Positions 17,121 to 26,269 of a stretch of 60,197 bases of DNA are shown here, piece after piece. The stretch is from the NCBI GenBank assembly GCA_019119775.1, contig DWWL01000070.1, positions 1 through 60,197 on the forward strand, in the 5' to 3' direction. Numbering within the stretch: the stretch's first letter is position 1; every line of letters starts with the position of its first letter. The DNA comes from Candidatus Lachnoclostridium pullistercoris (GTDB taxonomy: Bacteria > Bacillota > Clostridia > Lachnospirales > Lachnospiraceae). Made by a program: the position numbers and the translations under genes. The notes beneath the pieces were generated by a model. The model worked only from the letters and a program-made list of their open reading frames with translations, made no database searches and had not been told where the DNA came from.

Positions 17121-18191
17121 TCACACTTTCACGATCTTATGGCCCGCCGCCTTGATGAGCCGGTTCATAATCGCCCGGCCCAGCTCCGTCTCCGGAAACG
17201 CCTCGCAGAAAATGCAGTCCACTCCCGTGTCATCAAATTCCCGCAGGACTGCGTACAGGTTGTGGGCGATCGTCTCCTCCTTCGCCCGCACGCCCATGCT
17301 GCGAAACTGGGCCCGGCAGAGCAGGCTTTCCGGATACAGGTGCCTCGTCTCCTCCGTGCAGATCACTCCCGTCCGCTTTCCCTGGGAAAGGCTTTCCTCC
17401 GCCAGACGGCAGATCTCGGCAGCCATGGTCTCCACATCTCCTTCCACCAGAGTCATATCCGCTTTCGGAGCATAGTGGCGGTACTTCATGCCGGGGGCCT
17501 TCGGGTGCATCCCCGGACTCATGGGTCCGATCACCGCCGGGTCCACATCCACTCTTCCCAAAAGCTCCCTTAACATCTCCAGAGTGATGGCGCCCGGCCT
17601 GAGGAGCATGGGCACTTCCCCGGTCACATCCACGATGGTGGACTCCAGCCCGATTCCCACCGGTCCGCCGTCCAGAATCATCTCGATCTTTCCGCTTAAA
17701 TCCTCCCACACATGGTCCGCCGTGGTGGGGCTTGGCCGGCCGGAGGTATTGGCGCTGGGAGCTGCCACCGGCACACCCGCCAGAGCGATCAGCCGGTTCG
17801 CCACCGGGTCGCTGGGCATACGCACCGCCACCGTGTCCAGGCCGCCGGTGGTGCCGTAAGGCACTTTTTCGCTTTTCTTAAAAATCATGGTCAGCGGCCC
17901 CGGCCAGTAGGCTTTCATGAGCTTTTTCGCCGCCTCCGGGATCTCCGACACCAGGGGCGCCAGCTCCTTCTCCCCGGATATGTGGGCAATCAGGGGATTG
18001 TCCGACGGCCGCCCTTTCGCGGCGTAGATTTTCTTCGCCGCCTCCTCATTTAAGGCGTTGGCCCCCAGCCCGTAAACCGTCTCCGTGGGAAATGCCACCA
18101 GCCCGCCTTCTCTCAGGATTTCTGCCGCCTCCAGAAGCTCGCTGTCCTGAGGATGTTTTCCATCTTTTATAAAAATCCGTTTCGTTTCCAT
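17121..18191 (-). CDS. sua5: L-threonylcarbamoyladenylate synthase, Sua5 type
   Basis: Starting at ATG 18191 (AGAGG upstream) it has 356 residues, typical of two-domain Sua5 rather than short TsaC. The YrdC domain (about 15-205) has the KR..SD core in AKGRPSDNPLIAHIS and PTETVYGLGANAL. A linker PGMHPKAPGMKYRHYAPKA leads to the SUA5 C-terminal domain. It makes threonylcarbamoyl-AMP from Thr, bicarbonate and ATP for the t6A modification of ANN-decoding tRNAs. It is the first gene of the long minus-strand string. Confidence 0.95.
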   Translation of the reverse strand: METKRIFIKDGKHPQDSELLEAAEILREGGLVAFPTETVYGLGANALNEEAAKKIYAAKGRPSDNPLIAHISGEKELAPLVSEIPEAAKKLMKAYWPGPLTMIFKKSEKVPYGTTGGLDTVAVRMPSDPVANRLIALAGVPVAAPSANTSGRPSPTTADHVWEDLSGKIEMILDGGPVGIGLESTIVDVTGEVPMLLRPGAITLEMLRELLGRVDVDPAVIGPMSPGMHPKAPGMKYRHYAPKADMTLVEGDVETMAAEICRLAEESLSQGKRTGVICTEETRHLYPESLLCRAQFRSMGVRAKEETIAHNLYAVLREFDDTGVDCIFCEAFPETELGRAIMNRLIKAAGHKIVKV

Positions 18192-18285
18192 CTTATGCCT
18201 CTTTTCCGGCAGGTTTTTCCTGCCCCGCAAAAACTTTCACCTTATACCATAGCACATTTCAGGCCCTCATATCAATGGATTTCTC

Positions 18286-18314
18286 TTGCATTCTCCGCTG
18301 CATTCTGATAAGAT
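18286..18314 (+). promoter_or_regulatory. Promoter of asnA
   Basis: TTGCAT at 18286-18291 and TAAGAT at 18309-18314 with 17 bp spacing, 31 bases upstream of the asnA start. No T-box or other leader structure fits in the short leader. Confidence 0.55.
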
Positions 18315-18344
18315 GGGAAAGTGATTTTATCAGGAGGTAGCGAT

Positions 18345-19352
18345 ATGGCACTTATTTTCCCAAAAGATTATGACCCGAAGTTAAATATCCGCCAGACCCA
18401 GGAAGCCATCAAATATATCCGCGACACCTTTCAGAAGGAATTTGGAAAAGAAATGAACCTGGAGAGAATTTCCGCTCCCCTGTTTCTTCCCAAAAGCAGC
18501 GGTTTAAACGACGACTTAAACGGCGTGGAACGTCCCGTCTCCTTTGACATGGCGGACGTGCCGGGAGAGACGGTGGAAGTAGTCCACTCTCTGGCAAAAT
18601 GGAAGCGCATGGCTTTAAAAGAATATGGATTTCAGGTAGGCGAGGGCCTTTACACCAACATGAACGCCATCCGCCGCGACGAAGAGCTGGACAATCTCCA
18701 CTCCTGCTACGTGGACCAGTGGGACTGGGAAAAGGTCATCCGCAAGGAAGACCGGAACCGGGAGACCCTGGAAGAGACGGTGCGCACCATTTTCAAGATC
18801 ATCAAGCATATGCAGCATGAAGTCTGGTATAAATATCCGGAGGCAGTCAACCATCTTCCCAAGGAGATCACCTTCGTGACCACCCAGGAGCTGGAGGACC
18901 GCTGGCCCGACAAGACTCCCAAGGAGAGAGAAGACCTGATCTGCCGCGAACACGGCTGCGTATTCCTGATGCAGATCGGCGATAAATTAGCCAGCGGCAA
19001 GCCCCACGACGGCCGCGCCCCGGACTACGACGACTGGTCCTTAAACGGGGACATTCTGTTCTGGTTTGAGCCCCTGGGCCGCGCGCTGGAGATTTCCAGC
19101 ATGGGAATCCGCGTGGATGAAAAGGCTCTTCACGAGCAGCTGTTAAAGGCAGGCTGTCCGGAGCGGGAAAACCTTCCCTTCCACAAAATGCTGTTAAACG
19201 GCGAGCTGCCCTACACCATCGGCGGCGGCATCGGCCAGTCCAGACTCTGCATGCTCCTTCTCTGCCGTGCCCACATCGGTGAAGTTCAGGCCAGCATCTG
19301 GCCGAAGGGCATGAGAAAAGAATGTGCGGAGCACAATATTTATCTTCTTTAA
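18345..19352 (+). CDS. asnA: Aspartate-ammonia ligase (asparagine synthetase A)
   Basis: From ATG 18345 with CAGGAGGT upstream: 335 residues, the family length. The class II aminoacyl-tRNA-synthetase-like fold is visible through [39 protein letters not shown] and [14 protein letters not shown] (motif 3 Arg). It makes Asn from Asp using free ammonia and ATP, in contrast to glutamine-dependent AsnB. A single-gene unit with its own promoter and terminator. Confidence 0.96.
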   Translation: MALIFPKDYDPKLNIRQTQEAIKYIRDTFQKEFGKEMNLERISAPLFLPKSSGLNDDLNGVERPVSFDMADVPGETVEVVHSLAKWKRMALKEYGFQVGEGLYTNMNAIRRDEELDNLHSCYVDQWDWEKVIRKEDRNRETLEETVRTIFKIIKHMQHEVWYKYPEAVNHLPKEITFVTTQELEDRWPDKTPKEREDLICREHGCVFLMQIGDKLASGKPHDGRAPDYDDWSLNGDILFWFEPLGRALEISSMGIRVDEKALHEQLLKAGCPERENLPFHKMLLNGELPYTIGGGIGQSRLCMLLLCRAHIGEVQASIWPKGMRKECAEHNIYLL

Positions 19353-19371
19353 AAAAGAATTCTGTTAAATA

Positions 19372-19429
19372 AAAAATATCCCTGCCAGACCTTGAGGCAC
19401 TGCGCTTTCGGTCCGTCAGGGATATTTTT
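19372..19429. terminator. Bidirectional terminator, asnA and DUF4317 gene
   Basis: AAAAATATCCCTG pairs with CAGGGATATTTTT, flanked by A- and T-tracts, between convergent genes. Confidence 0.85.
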
Positions 19430-19432
19430 CTG

Positions 19433-20557
19433 TCAGATACCCTTTACGGGCATCCCGTTCACTTCCACATTGTCATCCACAGCGATCACCAGACATTTTC
19501 TGCCGTCGATCACCTTCGTCTCGATCAGCCCCGCGCACTCCGGGCTCACCTGGATGGTGATATCCGGCGTCTTGATGCTGAATCTGCGGGAATCTGTAAT
19601 GTTTTCCGCCATGAGCATAGTCTTCTCCCCGGCAGTCTCCGCATACTCCCGGTCAAAATTCTCCATCTTCTCCTCCGGCACCCCGCTCATCTCCAGAAGC
19701 CGCTTCACATCGCGACCGGAAAGTTCTAACGGCTCCGGATCGTCCTCGTGGGCGGCGATCATCTCCTGCAGGTTGTCGTGGATCTCCCGCACCGCCTCAT
19801 AGCTGCAGTCCGCCCCCAGTGTGTCCGCGATAATGGTATTGAACATCTCCTTCTGGGTGCCGGCATCCACCGGAGCCGTGCAGCCGAACATGCTCTCCAC
19901 AAACTCCGGCTGCAGATCCGCCGCCTTTTTGGAATAATAGAGCAGGCTATGTATGTCGGACTGGCGGTCATTGAAGGCCGGAAACAGAAATCCTGTCATG
20001 GGATCTCCCACCAGCCAGTCTCTGGAGCGGTCCTCGATGTGGTTGTTCTCCTCATTGTAGCAGAGCCCGGGCTTTGACAGAGCCACCGGGCAGATGCAGC
20101 CCAGCACAAACTCATAGACCGTGTCGGAGGCGTCATCCATGGTGGTGCCGTCCGTCGCCCGCCCCGGCACGTCATAGAGGCCATGGATCATAAGGATCAG
20201 ATAATTCTCCCCGTAGGGATAGGACTCAATGATCCGATCGTACATCTGATCCAGAAGGTCCTCGTCCTTCAGCCCCGACTCCCTGATCTGGTATAAAAAC
20301 TGCTGCCGGCCGCCCTCGCCTTCCTCCGCCAGGGGAAACTCAATGTTCTGCAGGTTGCGCCCCAGATTCCCTGAGAGAGCCTTTTTAAACAGCTTCAGAT
20401 ATTTAAAGCCTTCCTCCTCCGGCAGGGAGAGAAATGTCTCCTTAAACTCCAGCTTTTTTGTCTTTTCATAGTCCACATAGCAGCCGCAGATGCGGGTCAG
20501 ACAGCAGTCCTCCATGCGGAATAATTTTCTGATCTCCAGAACTTCCTTCTTGATCAT
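19433..20557 (-). CDS. DUF4317 family protein
   Basis: From ATG 20557 (AAGGAGAAAGGC upstream) there are 374 residues. The N-terminal IRKLFRMEDCCLTRICGCYVD and the central YGLYD-like segment, together with MDDASDTVYEFVLGCICPV, match the DUF4317 family seen across Clostridia. It has no signal peptide or membrane segment. The family has no known role. It overlaps the 3' end of the upstream amidase gene by about 20 bases, so both are probably one transcript. Confidence 0.85.
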   Translation of the reverse strand: MIKKEVLEIRKLFRMEDCCLTRICGCYVDYEKTKKLEFKETFLSLPEEEGFKYLKLFKKALSGNLGRNLQNIEFPLAEEGEGGRQQFLYQIRESGLKDEDLLDQMYDRIIESYPYGENYLILMIHGLYDVPGRATDGTTMDDASDTVYEFVLGCICPVALSKPGLCYNEENNHIEDRSRDWLVGDPMTGFLFPAFNDRQSDIHSLLYYSKKAADLQPEFVESMFGCTAPVDAGTQKEMFNTIIADTLGADCSYEAVREIHDNLQEMIAAHEDDPEPLELSGRDVKRLLEMSGVPEEKMENFDREYAETAGEKTMLMAENITDSRRFSIKTPDITIQVSPECAGLIETKVIDGRKCLVIAVDDNVEVNGMPVKGI

Positions 20558-20576
20558 GCCTTTCTCCTTTTCCGTA

Positions 20577-21284
20577 TCAATTCTGTTCATTCAAGTATTC
20601 CATGATCCCCATGTGGATCGTCCATGCCATACGGTCCTGATAATCCTCATCCGTCAGCATTTCAGCCTCCTTCGGATTGCTTAAGAAACCGCACTCCACG
20701 ATCACGATGGGCTCCTTCACGTGCAGCAGCAGATAATAAGTGTCGTTGCTCTTTGCCAGCCTGGTATTCTCCTCTCCCAGCACATAGGAAAAACGGTCCT
20801 GGATCAGTTCTGCCAGCCGTTTTCCCTTCACGGAATTCCGGTAGTAAAACACCTGGCCTCCGGATACGCCCGCCTGATGATAGCTGTTCTGATGAATGCT
20901 CACCACCGCGTCCGGCTCCGCCTTCTCTATGATCTCGCACCGTTTTTTCAGATCTGCCATCTTCTTTTTCCGGTCGCCGTCCCGGTAAAGGCCCTTATCC
21001 TCCTCCCGGGTCATCACCACCCGCACATCCTCGTTTTCCAGATATGCCTTCAGCTTCTTTGCGACAGCCAGGTTGATATCCTTTTCCAGGCTGTCATTGA
21101 CTCCGATCTTTCCCGGGTCATTGCCGCCGTGGCCGGCGTCGATCACCACGACCTTCTGCTCCCGCTCGGCCGCCGCCCGGCTCTGGGCTCTGGCCGCCTC
21201 CATCATTCCCAGATGGCGGGCGGCAAAAAACACCACCAAAAGCAGGGCCAGGCCCATTAACGGTTCTGCGATTTTTCTGTTCAC
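20577..21284 (-). CDS. N-acetylmuramoyl-L-alanine amidase, CwlD-like
   Basis: An Amidase_3 zinc enzyme: VVVIDAGHGGNDPGKIG (zinc His), EKDINLAVAKKL (zinc Glu), SIHQNSYH (zinc His) and IVIVECGFLSNPKE (catalytic Glu). It cleaves the MurNAc to L-Ala bond of peptidoglycan. A short N-terminal membrane helix (MGLALLLVVFFAARHL) anchors it outside the cell, as in CwlD, which prepares muramic lactam in spore cortex; that role is inference only. No ATG start exists. GTG 21284 gives 235 residues; a second GTG at 21323 lies in an AT-rich promoter-like stretch. Confidence 0.9.
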   Translation of the reverse strand: MNRKIAEPLMGLALLLVVFFAARHLGMMEAARAQSRAAAEREQKVVVIDAGHGGNDPGKIGVNDSLEKDINLAVAKKLKAYLENEDVRVVMTREEDKGLYRDGDRKKKMADLKKRCEIIEKAEPDAVVSIHQNSYHQAGVSGGQVFYYRNSVKGKRLAELIQDRFSYVLGEENTRLAKSNDTYYLLLHVKEPIVIVECGFLSNPKEAEMLTDEDYQDRMAWTIHMGIMEYLNEQN

Positions 21285-21382
21285 AAGCCCATCCCCGGAC
21301 CAACGCTTTATATAATATATCACACCGGCGGCGCAAAAAGAACCCGTTTCTTTTCTCCTCTCTGCGCCCGTGATGCCTATTT

Positions 21383-22852
21383 TTACTCCAGAACCCGCTT
21401 AAGCTCCCGGACCACGATCTTAAGCGCCTCGATCCTGGCGTATTTTTTGTCCGCCGAAGGCAGAATGTGCCAGGGGGCGTACTCCGTGCTGGTCTTTTCG
21501 ATCATCTCGTTCACCGCCGTCTCGTACTGGTCCCATTTCTCCCGGTTTCTCCAGTCCTCATCCGTGATCTTCCAGCGTTTTTCCGGCGTATTCTCCCGCT
21601 CGCGGAAACGGGCCAGCTGAGTATCCTTGTCGATCTGCACCCAGAATTTGATGATCACCGCTCCCCAGTCCCGAAGCTCGCTCTCAAACTCATTGATCTC
21701 ATTGTACGCCCGTTTCCAGTCATTTTCTGTGCAGAAGCCTTCCAGCCTCTCCACCATGACCCGCCCGTACCAGCTCCGGTCAAAAATGGCAATATGTCCC
21801 GTCTTCGGCAGCCGGATCCAGAACCTCCACAGATAATGCCTTGCCTTCTCCTTCGGCTCCGGGCTGGCGATGGGATGCACCTCATATCCCCTGGGATCCA
21901 GGGCTCCCGTCAGGCGCTTGATATTTCCGCCCTTGCCCGCCGCGTCCCAGCCCTCGTAGACAATGATCACCGGGACTCTTTTCCGGTACAGACGGTTGTG
22001 AAGCTCGCCCAGCTCATGCTGCAGCCGCTTTAATTCTTCCTTATATTCTTCCTTCGGCAGAGAAACACTCAGGTCTGTCTCCGACAGCCGGGGCATTTTT
22101 ACCAGAGGAAACACGTTCGGGACAAGGGCAGCCGGCATCCGGCCAGCCGTGAAAGCCGACTCCAGACCGCCGCAGAGGACTTCCATCATCTGCAGCAGCG
22201 CCCATTTCCGGTCCTTCGCGTCGATTAAGTGCCACGGCGTCCCGGCCCCGCCCGTATCGGCCAGATACCGGTCAAACCGGTCCCTGCACTCCTCATAATG
22301 CTCGTTCTGGTCCAGGTCCCACTGGCTGACTCTCCATCTGGTGTCCTTGTCCTCCATCAGGCGGTCCAGCCGCTTTTTTTGTTCTTTCCTGGAAATGTGC
22401 AGAAAAAACTTCAGAACCAGATATCCATTGTCCGCCAGCTGTCTTTCAAACCGCCGGATGCTCTCCGTCCGCCGCTCATATTCCCGTTCCGTCAGCCTAC
22501 CGTAAAAACAGTCTCTCACCGTCTCGTCCATCCATCCGGAGTCCAGAAATTCAAATTTTCCCTCCTGCGGGATCCTGGCCATATAGCGGCAGAGAAACGG
22601 CCGCCTTTTCTCCTCCTCCGACGGCTCCGCCATGGCCGCCACCCGGAAAAACCGGGGATCGATCCCCCGGATCATCTTTCCGATCAGGCTGCCTTTTCCC
22701 GCGGCTCCCCAGCCTTCCACCAGCACCAGGACCGGAAGCCTGTGTTCCTTTATCTTCAGCTGGCAGATCTCCAGTTTCTTCTCCGCCGCCTCCAGCCTCT
22801 CTTTTAACTCTCTTTCATCCGGCTTTTCCTCCGGTTCCCATTCTCTCAGCAT
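21383..22852 (-). CDS. pap: Polyphosphate:AMP phosphotransferase (two-domain PPK2)
   Basis: From ATG 22852 (GAGGAGGAATCAT upstream): 489 residues, two consecutive PPK2 modules, the class II layout. Module 1 (about 1-230) has Walker A GWGAAGKGS but the lid/Walker B segment reads FEFLDSGWMDE. Module 2 (about 250-489) has GWDAAGKGGNIKRLTGALDPRGY and IAIFDRSWYGRVMVERLEG, the full active-site set. In characterised two-module enzymes the C-terminal module is catalytic, which fits. It transfers phosphate from polyphosphate to AMP, making ADP. Confidence 0.9.
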   Translation of the reverse strand: MLREWEPEEKPDERELKERLEAAEKKLEICQLKIKEHRLPVLVLVEGWGAAGKGSLIGKMIRGIDPRFFRVAAMAEPSEEEKRRPFLCRYMARIPQEGKFEFLDSGWMDETVRDCFYGRLTEREYERRTESIRRFERQLADNGYLVLKFFLHISRKEQKKRLDRLMEDKDTRWRVSQWDLDQNEHYEECRDRFDRYLADTGGAGTPWHLIDAKDRKWALLQMMEVLCGGLESAFTAGRMPAALVPNVFPLVKMPRLSETDLSVSLPKEEYKEELKRLQHELGELHNRLYRKRVPVIIVYEGWDAAGKGGNIKRLTGALDPRGYEVHPIASPEPKEKARHYLWRFWIRLPKTGHIAIFDRSWYGRVMVERLEGFCTENDWKRAYNEINEFESELRDWGAVIIKFWVQIDKDTQLARFRERENTPEKRWKITDEDWRNREKWDQYETAVNEMIEKTSTEYAPWHILPSADKKYARIEALKIVVRELKRVLE

Positions 22853-22936
22853 ATGATTCCTCCTCTCCGTCATCCTCGTCTGTCTTTACTTTACTCTTTT
22901 TTCCCCGTCTTATCCACCTTCCGCCCGCAAAAAAAC

Positions 22937-22965
22937 TTGCCAAATTTATTTTTTTCTGATAAAAT
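22937..22965 (+). promoter_or_regulatory. Promoter of the DUF2798 gene
   Basis: TTGCCA at 22937-22942 and TAAAAT at 22960-22965, 17 bp apart. The roughly 125-base leader downstream contains a direct repeat of AC-ACACAGGTG (about 23017-23027 and 23046-23056), the second copy followed by TCTTTTTT. A weak attenuator is possible. Confidence 0.6.
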
Positions 22966-23094
22966 AACCGGGTTCAAAATAAAATAGCGGAAAGACTTTG
23001 GTATAAAATTGGAAACGACACAGGTGCATGCTTGATTAACGAACAACACAGGTGTCTTTTTTGCGCCCATTTTTCAGAAAAAGGAGACAAAACT

Positions 23095-23556
23095 ATGCCA
23101 AAGACTTTATTTCAAAACATTATTTTCACCCTGATGATGGCCTTTCTCATGGTCTACGGAATGATCTGCTACAACATTTCCCTGAACATCGGCGGAATGT
23201 CCACGGCAGTCTTTCTCATGGCGTTCCATGAAATGGTCATCATGTGGCCCGTTGCTTTCCTCCTGGAGTTCTTCTTCGTGGACAAGCTGGCACACTTTCT
23301 GGCCTTCCGCATTGTGACGCCTCAGGACCGCCCGGTATTCATCACCCTGGCCATCTCCGCCATGATCATCTGCATCATGTGCCCGGTGATGAGCTTTATC
23401 GCCACCATCCTGTTTAAAAATGCCGGTTCCGAATTTGTTGCCGTGTGGCTTCAGACCACCGTCTTCAACTTCCCCATGGCTTTCTTCTGGCAGATCTTTT
23501 ACTGCGGCCCCTTTATCCGCCTGATTTTCCGGACGATCTTCCGGGAAAAGAAATAA
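23095..23556 (+). CDS. DUF2798-like membrane protein
   Basis: ATG 23095 has AAAGGAGACAAAACT upstream; the longer frame from 23032 starts at TTG without a ribosome site. 153 residues with four predicted membrane segments, the first and third starting with similar Phe/Met-rich helices (FTLMMAFLMVYGMICYN and FITLAISAMIICIMCPVMS), suggesting two repeated two-helix units. This matches the small DUF2798 family. The function is unknown. It is monocistronic, with its own promoter and terminator. Confidence 0.8.
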   Translation: MPKTLFQNIIFTLMMAFLMVYGMICYNISLNIGGMSTAVFLMAFHEMVIMWPVAFLLEFFFVDKLAHFLAFRIVTPQDRPVFITLAISAMIICIMCPVMSFIATILFKNAGSEFVAVWLQTTVFNFPMAFFWQIFYCGPFIRLIFRTIFREKK

Positions 23557-23583
23557 CGGCTGTCCGCTGAATTTCCTGATAAA

Positions 23584-23630
23584 TAAAAAGTATCCTGACT
23601 ATCAACCAGCCAGGATACTTTTTATTTTAC
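23584..23630. terminator. Bidirectional terminator, DUF2798 gene and rsmA
   Basis: AAAAAGTATCCTG pairs with CAGGATACTTTTT, with A- and T-tracts on both sides, between convergent genes. Confidence 0.88.
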
Positions 23631-23635
23631 TCTTT

Positions 23636-24511
23636 TTACCGCTCATTTCTGCTTTCCCCCAGCACATCCGCCAGCTTCGCAAACTGCTCCAGCGTCAGAG
23701 CTTCTCCCCGGACCGACGGGGACAGGCCCATCTTCTCAATGGCCGTTCCGATCTCTTCTTTGGAAAATGACAGCTCGCCGGAATTGCTCAGGCTGTTCTG
23801 CAGCGTCTTCCGTCTCTGGTTGAAGGACGCCCGAATCAGGGCAAACATCAGCTTTTCATCTTTCACCTGAACAGGCATAGTCTCATGCCGAGTCAGGCGG
23901 ATCACCGCAGAACCCACATTCGGCCTGGGGATAAAGCAGTTCGGCGGCACATTGGCCACAATGTAAGGCTCCGCATAATACTGCACCGCCAGGGAAAGGG
24001 CGCCGTAATTTTTCGTGCCCGGCCCCGCCTGCATCCGCTCCGCCACTTCCTTCTGCACCATCACCGTGATGTTGTCAATAGGCACATGGCTCTCAAACAG
24101 TCCCATGATAATTGGAGTGGTAATATAATATGGAAGGTTGGCCACCACCTTGATGGGCCTGCCCCCGTTGTACTGCTCCGCCAGAGCAGCCACATCCACC
24201 TTTAAAATGTCCTCGTTGATCACTGTCACATTGTCGTAATCTTTTAACGTCTCTTTCAGAATGGGGATCAGGTTGGAGTCGATCTCCACCGCCGTCACCC
24301 GACCGGCATACTCTGCCAGGTACTGGGTCATTGTCCCGATCCCCGGGCCGATCTCCAGCACCATATCCTCCTTCGTCAGTCCCGCAGCCTGGATGATCTT
24401 CTCCAGCACATGGGTGTCCACCAGAAAGTTCTGTCCAAATCGTTTCTGGAACACAAAATCATATTTCTGAATGATCTCAATGGTATTCTTCGCGATTCCC
24501 AAATTTGCCAT
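23636..24511 (-). CDS. rsmA: 16S rRNA (A1518/A1519-N6) dimethyltransferase RsmA/KsgA
   Basis: A 291-residue SAM methyltransferase of full length: QNFLVDTHVLEKI, the motif I glycine loop VLEIGPGIGTMTQYLAE, VVANLPYYITTPI (NLPY catalytic motif IV) and FIPRPNVGSAVIRL. It dimethylates two adjacent adenines in the loop of 16S helix 45 late in small-subunit assembly. It follows tatD by 11 bases; a tatD-rsmA string is common in Firmicutes. Confidence 0.97.
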   Translation of the reverse strand: MANLGIAKNTIEIIQKYDFVFQKRFGQNFLVDTHVLEKIIQAAGLTKEDMVLEIGPGIGTMTQYLAEYAGRVTAVEIDSNLIPILKETLKDYDNVTVINEDILKVDVAALAEQYNGGRPIKVVANLPYYITTPIIMGLFESHVPIDNITVMVQKEVAERMQAGPGTKNYGALSLAVQYYAEPYIVANVPPNCFIPRPNVGSAVIRLTRHETMPVQVKDEKLMFALIRASFNQRRKTLQNSLSNSGELSFSKEEIGTAIEKMGLSPSVRGEALTLEQFAKLADVLGESRNER

Positions 24512-24522
24512 AAATTACTCTC

Positions 24523-25296
24523 CTACCGTTCTTCCAGCCGGTACAGGCGTCTGGCGTTCCGGCAGGTCTGTATTTCAATCTCTTCTCTCGTTACTCCCTT
24601 GATCTCGGCCAAAGCCTCCGCCACATAAGGCAGGTTCAGGGAAGAATTTCTCCTGCCCCGGTTGGGCACCGGCGCCAGATAGGGGCAGTCCGTCTCCAGC
24701 ACAATCCGGTCTAAGGGCGCGTAAGCGGCCACTTCCTTCAGCTTTTTCCCGTTGCTGAAAGTGAGAACGCCGCCGATGCCGATAAAAAATCCCATGTCCA
24801 GGTATTCCCTCGCCATCTCGACTCCGTAGGAAAAGCAGTGGATCACGCCGCCGATCTCCTCCGCCCGTTCCCCCTTCATCAGATCCAGGGTATCCTTTGC
24901 CGCTTCCCGGCTGTGGATGATCACCGGCAGCTTTACCTCCCTGGCCAGCTCAAGCTGACGGACAAACCATTTCTTCTGTACGCCGCGCTCCGGCTCATCC
25001 CAGTGGTAATCCAGGCCGATCTCTCCCACCGCCACGATCTTCGGCTCCCGGCAGATCCCTTTCAGCCACTCCATATCACGTTCCGTCAGCTCTCCCGTCT
25101 CGTTGGGATGGACTCCCGCCGCCCCATAGAAATAGGGGTACCGTCTGGCCAGCTCCAGGGTCGTCTTCGTGCTCTCCAGGCTGGCGCCCACGTTCACCAC
25201 AGTCCCAATGCCGCCGGCCGGCAAAGCGGCAATCAGCTCCTCCCGGTCCTCGTCAAAGGCCGCATCATCATAGTGAGCATGTGTATCAAAAATCAT
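24523..25296 (-). CDS. TatD family metal-dependent hydrolase
   Basis: The third Met of the frame (25296) is preferred, because TGGAGG lies eight bases upstream; 257 residues. Metal ligands of the TIM barrel are visible: FDTHAHYDD (HxH), VAVGEIGLDYHWD (Glu), PVIIHSREA (His), GVIHCFSYG (His) and LETDCPYLAP (Asp). TatD proteins act as 3'-5' exonucleases in DNA repair and degradation. It sits in one string with rsmA downstream and the TraX-like gene upstream. Confidence 0.95.
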   Translation of the reverse strand: MIFDTHAHYDDAAFDEDREELIAALPAGGIGTVVNVGASLESTKTTLELARRYPYFYGAAGVHPNETGELTERDMEWLKGICREPKIVAVGEIGLDYHWDEPERGVQKKWFVRQLELAREVKLPVIIHSREAAKDTLDLMKGERAEEIGGVIHCFSYGVEMAREYLDMGFFIGIGGVLTFSNGKKLKEVAAYAPLDRIVLETDCPYLAPVPNRGRRNSSLNLPYVAEALAEIKGVTREEIEIQTCRNARRLYRLEER

Positions 25297-25315
25297 TCTC
25301 ATTTCCTCCATTCCG

Positions 25316-26065
25316 TCAGATCACCATCTGCAGCCCTTTTAACACCAGCAGATGAAGCGGATAAAACCAGTACGCCCACAATCCCAGGCGTGGTCCTCTC
25401 TGTCCATTGTACTTCTCCGTCAGGGGAATGGCAAGGAGACAGGGCAGATTTCCCACTCCCAAAAGCCCCAGGGAAACAAGCTCTCCAGCCAGCCGTTTTT
25501 CCGGCTCCCCGCGGAACCGCCAGACCACCGCCGCAAACATAACTCCCAGGAATCCGTAGTCTCCCCTGAGTAGCCAGGCGGCCAGCCCCCCGGCCGCGGC
25601 GATCGGCAGCCACGCAAAGCTGCATTTTTCTGCCAAAGTCCCGGCAGTATCTCCCGTATGTCCCCGCTCCTCCAGCCGCTCCAACACCCAGATCGTTCCC
25701 ATGGCCGCCGCCAGGGTGAAAAATACATTCTGGACTCCCGGATCAAACACCCGCCCGGCAATAATCAGATCGAAGGGAACCTCTGAGATCAAAGCGAAAG
25801 CGCAGAGCCGCCCCAGATACCGTTTCCTGCTGGACGTGTGGAGAAACCCCTGAACCAGCAGGAAACCATAGATAGGAAAGGCCAGCCGCCCGGCTGCCCG
25901 CATGACCCAGTAGAGGAAGTAAAGTCCCGACTCCGCCGGGCCTGCCGAAGCTGCCGGCCAGACAAGGGCCACCGCCGTATGGTCCACAGCCATGGACACC
26001 ATGGCGATGACCTTCAGACCGGTTCCCGTAAGCCCCGGAACCCGTTTCCTGGAATGTCCTTCCAC
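25316..26065 (-). CDS. TraX family membrane protein
   Basis: A 249-residue protein with about seven membrane segments, starting with LKVIAMVSMAVDHTAV and YWVMRAAGRLAFPIYGFLLVQGFLHTSS, characteristic of the TraX family. TraX of the F plasmid acetylates pilin; chromosomal homologues in Firmicutes, like this one among housekeeping genes, have no demonstrated role and are probably membrane acyltransferases. A basic tail is followed closely by tatD. Confidence 0.88.
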   Translation of the reverse strand: MEGHSRKRVPGLTGTGLKVIAMVSMAVDHTAVALVWPAASAGPAESGLYFLYWVMRAAGRLAFPIYGFLLVQGFLHTSSRKRYLGRLCAFALISEVPFDLIIAGRVFDPGVQNVFFTLAAAMGTIWVLERLEERGHTGDTAGTLAEKCSFAWLPIAAAGGLAAWLLRGDYGFLGVMFAAVVWRFRGEPEKRLAGELVSLGLLGVGNLPCLLAIPLTEKYNGQRGPRLGLWAYWFYPLHLLVLKGLQMVI

Positions 26066-26088
26066 ATCTGACCTCCTCCTCTGACCAG

Positions 26089-26117
26089 GAATGGCCCCGA
26101 TCCCATCGGAGCCATTC
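26089..26117 (-). other. Hairpin between thrC and the TraX gene
   Basis: GAATGGC and CCGAT pair with ATCGG and GCCATTC around a three-base loop. It lies in the 204 bp after thrC. No T-tract follows on either strand, so it may be an RNA-processing or pausing hairpin rather than a terminator. Nothing else was seen in 26066-26269. Confidence 0.45.
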
Positions 26118-26269
26118 TACTCTTGCTGCTCATGTGCGCTGCCGCGCTCTCATTTACGTATCTATCTCCAGTGTTCCGCCGCCGGCTTTTCCCGACCGCG
26201 GCTTTCTCTGGCACTCATACCGGAAATCCCCTGGCGGACGTCTTTCAGCCATTTCAGCCGCAGCTTCCT

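Noticed and set aside
22970-23060. Possible riboswitch leader before the DUF2798 gene
   Set aside because: Only a short direct repeat and a five-pair stem before a T-tract were found; no known riboswitch core could be folded by eye.
25316-26065. TraX gene as evidence of a second conjugative element
   Set aside because: TraX homologues are common in Firmicutes chromosomes, and no other transfer gene lies near it.
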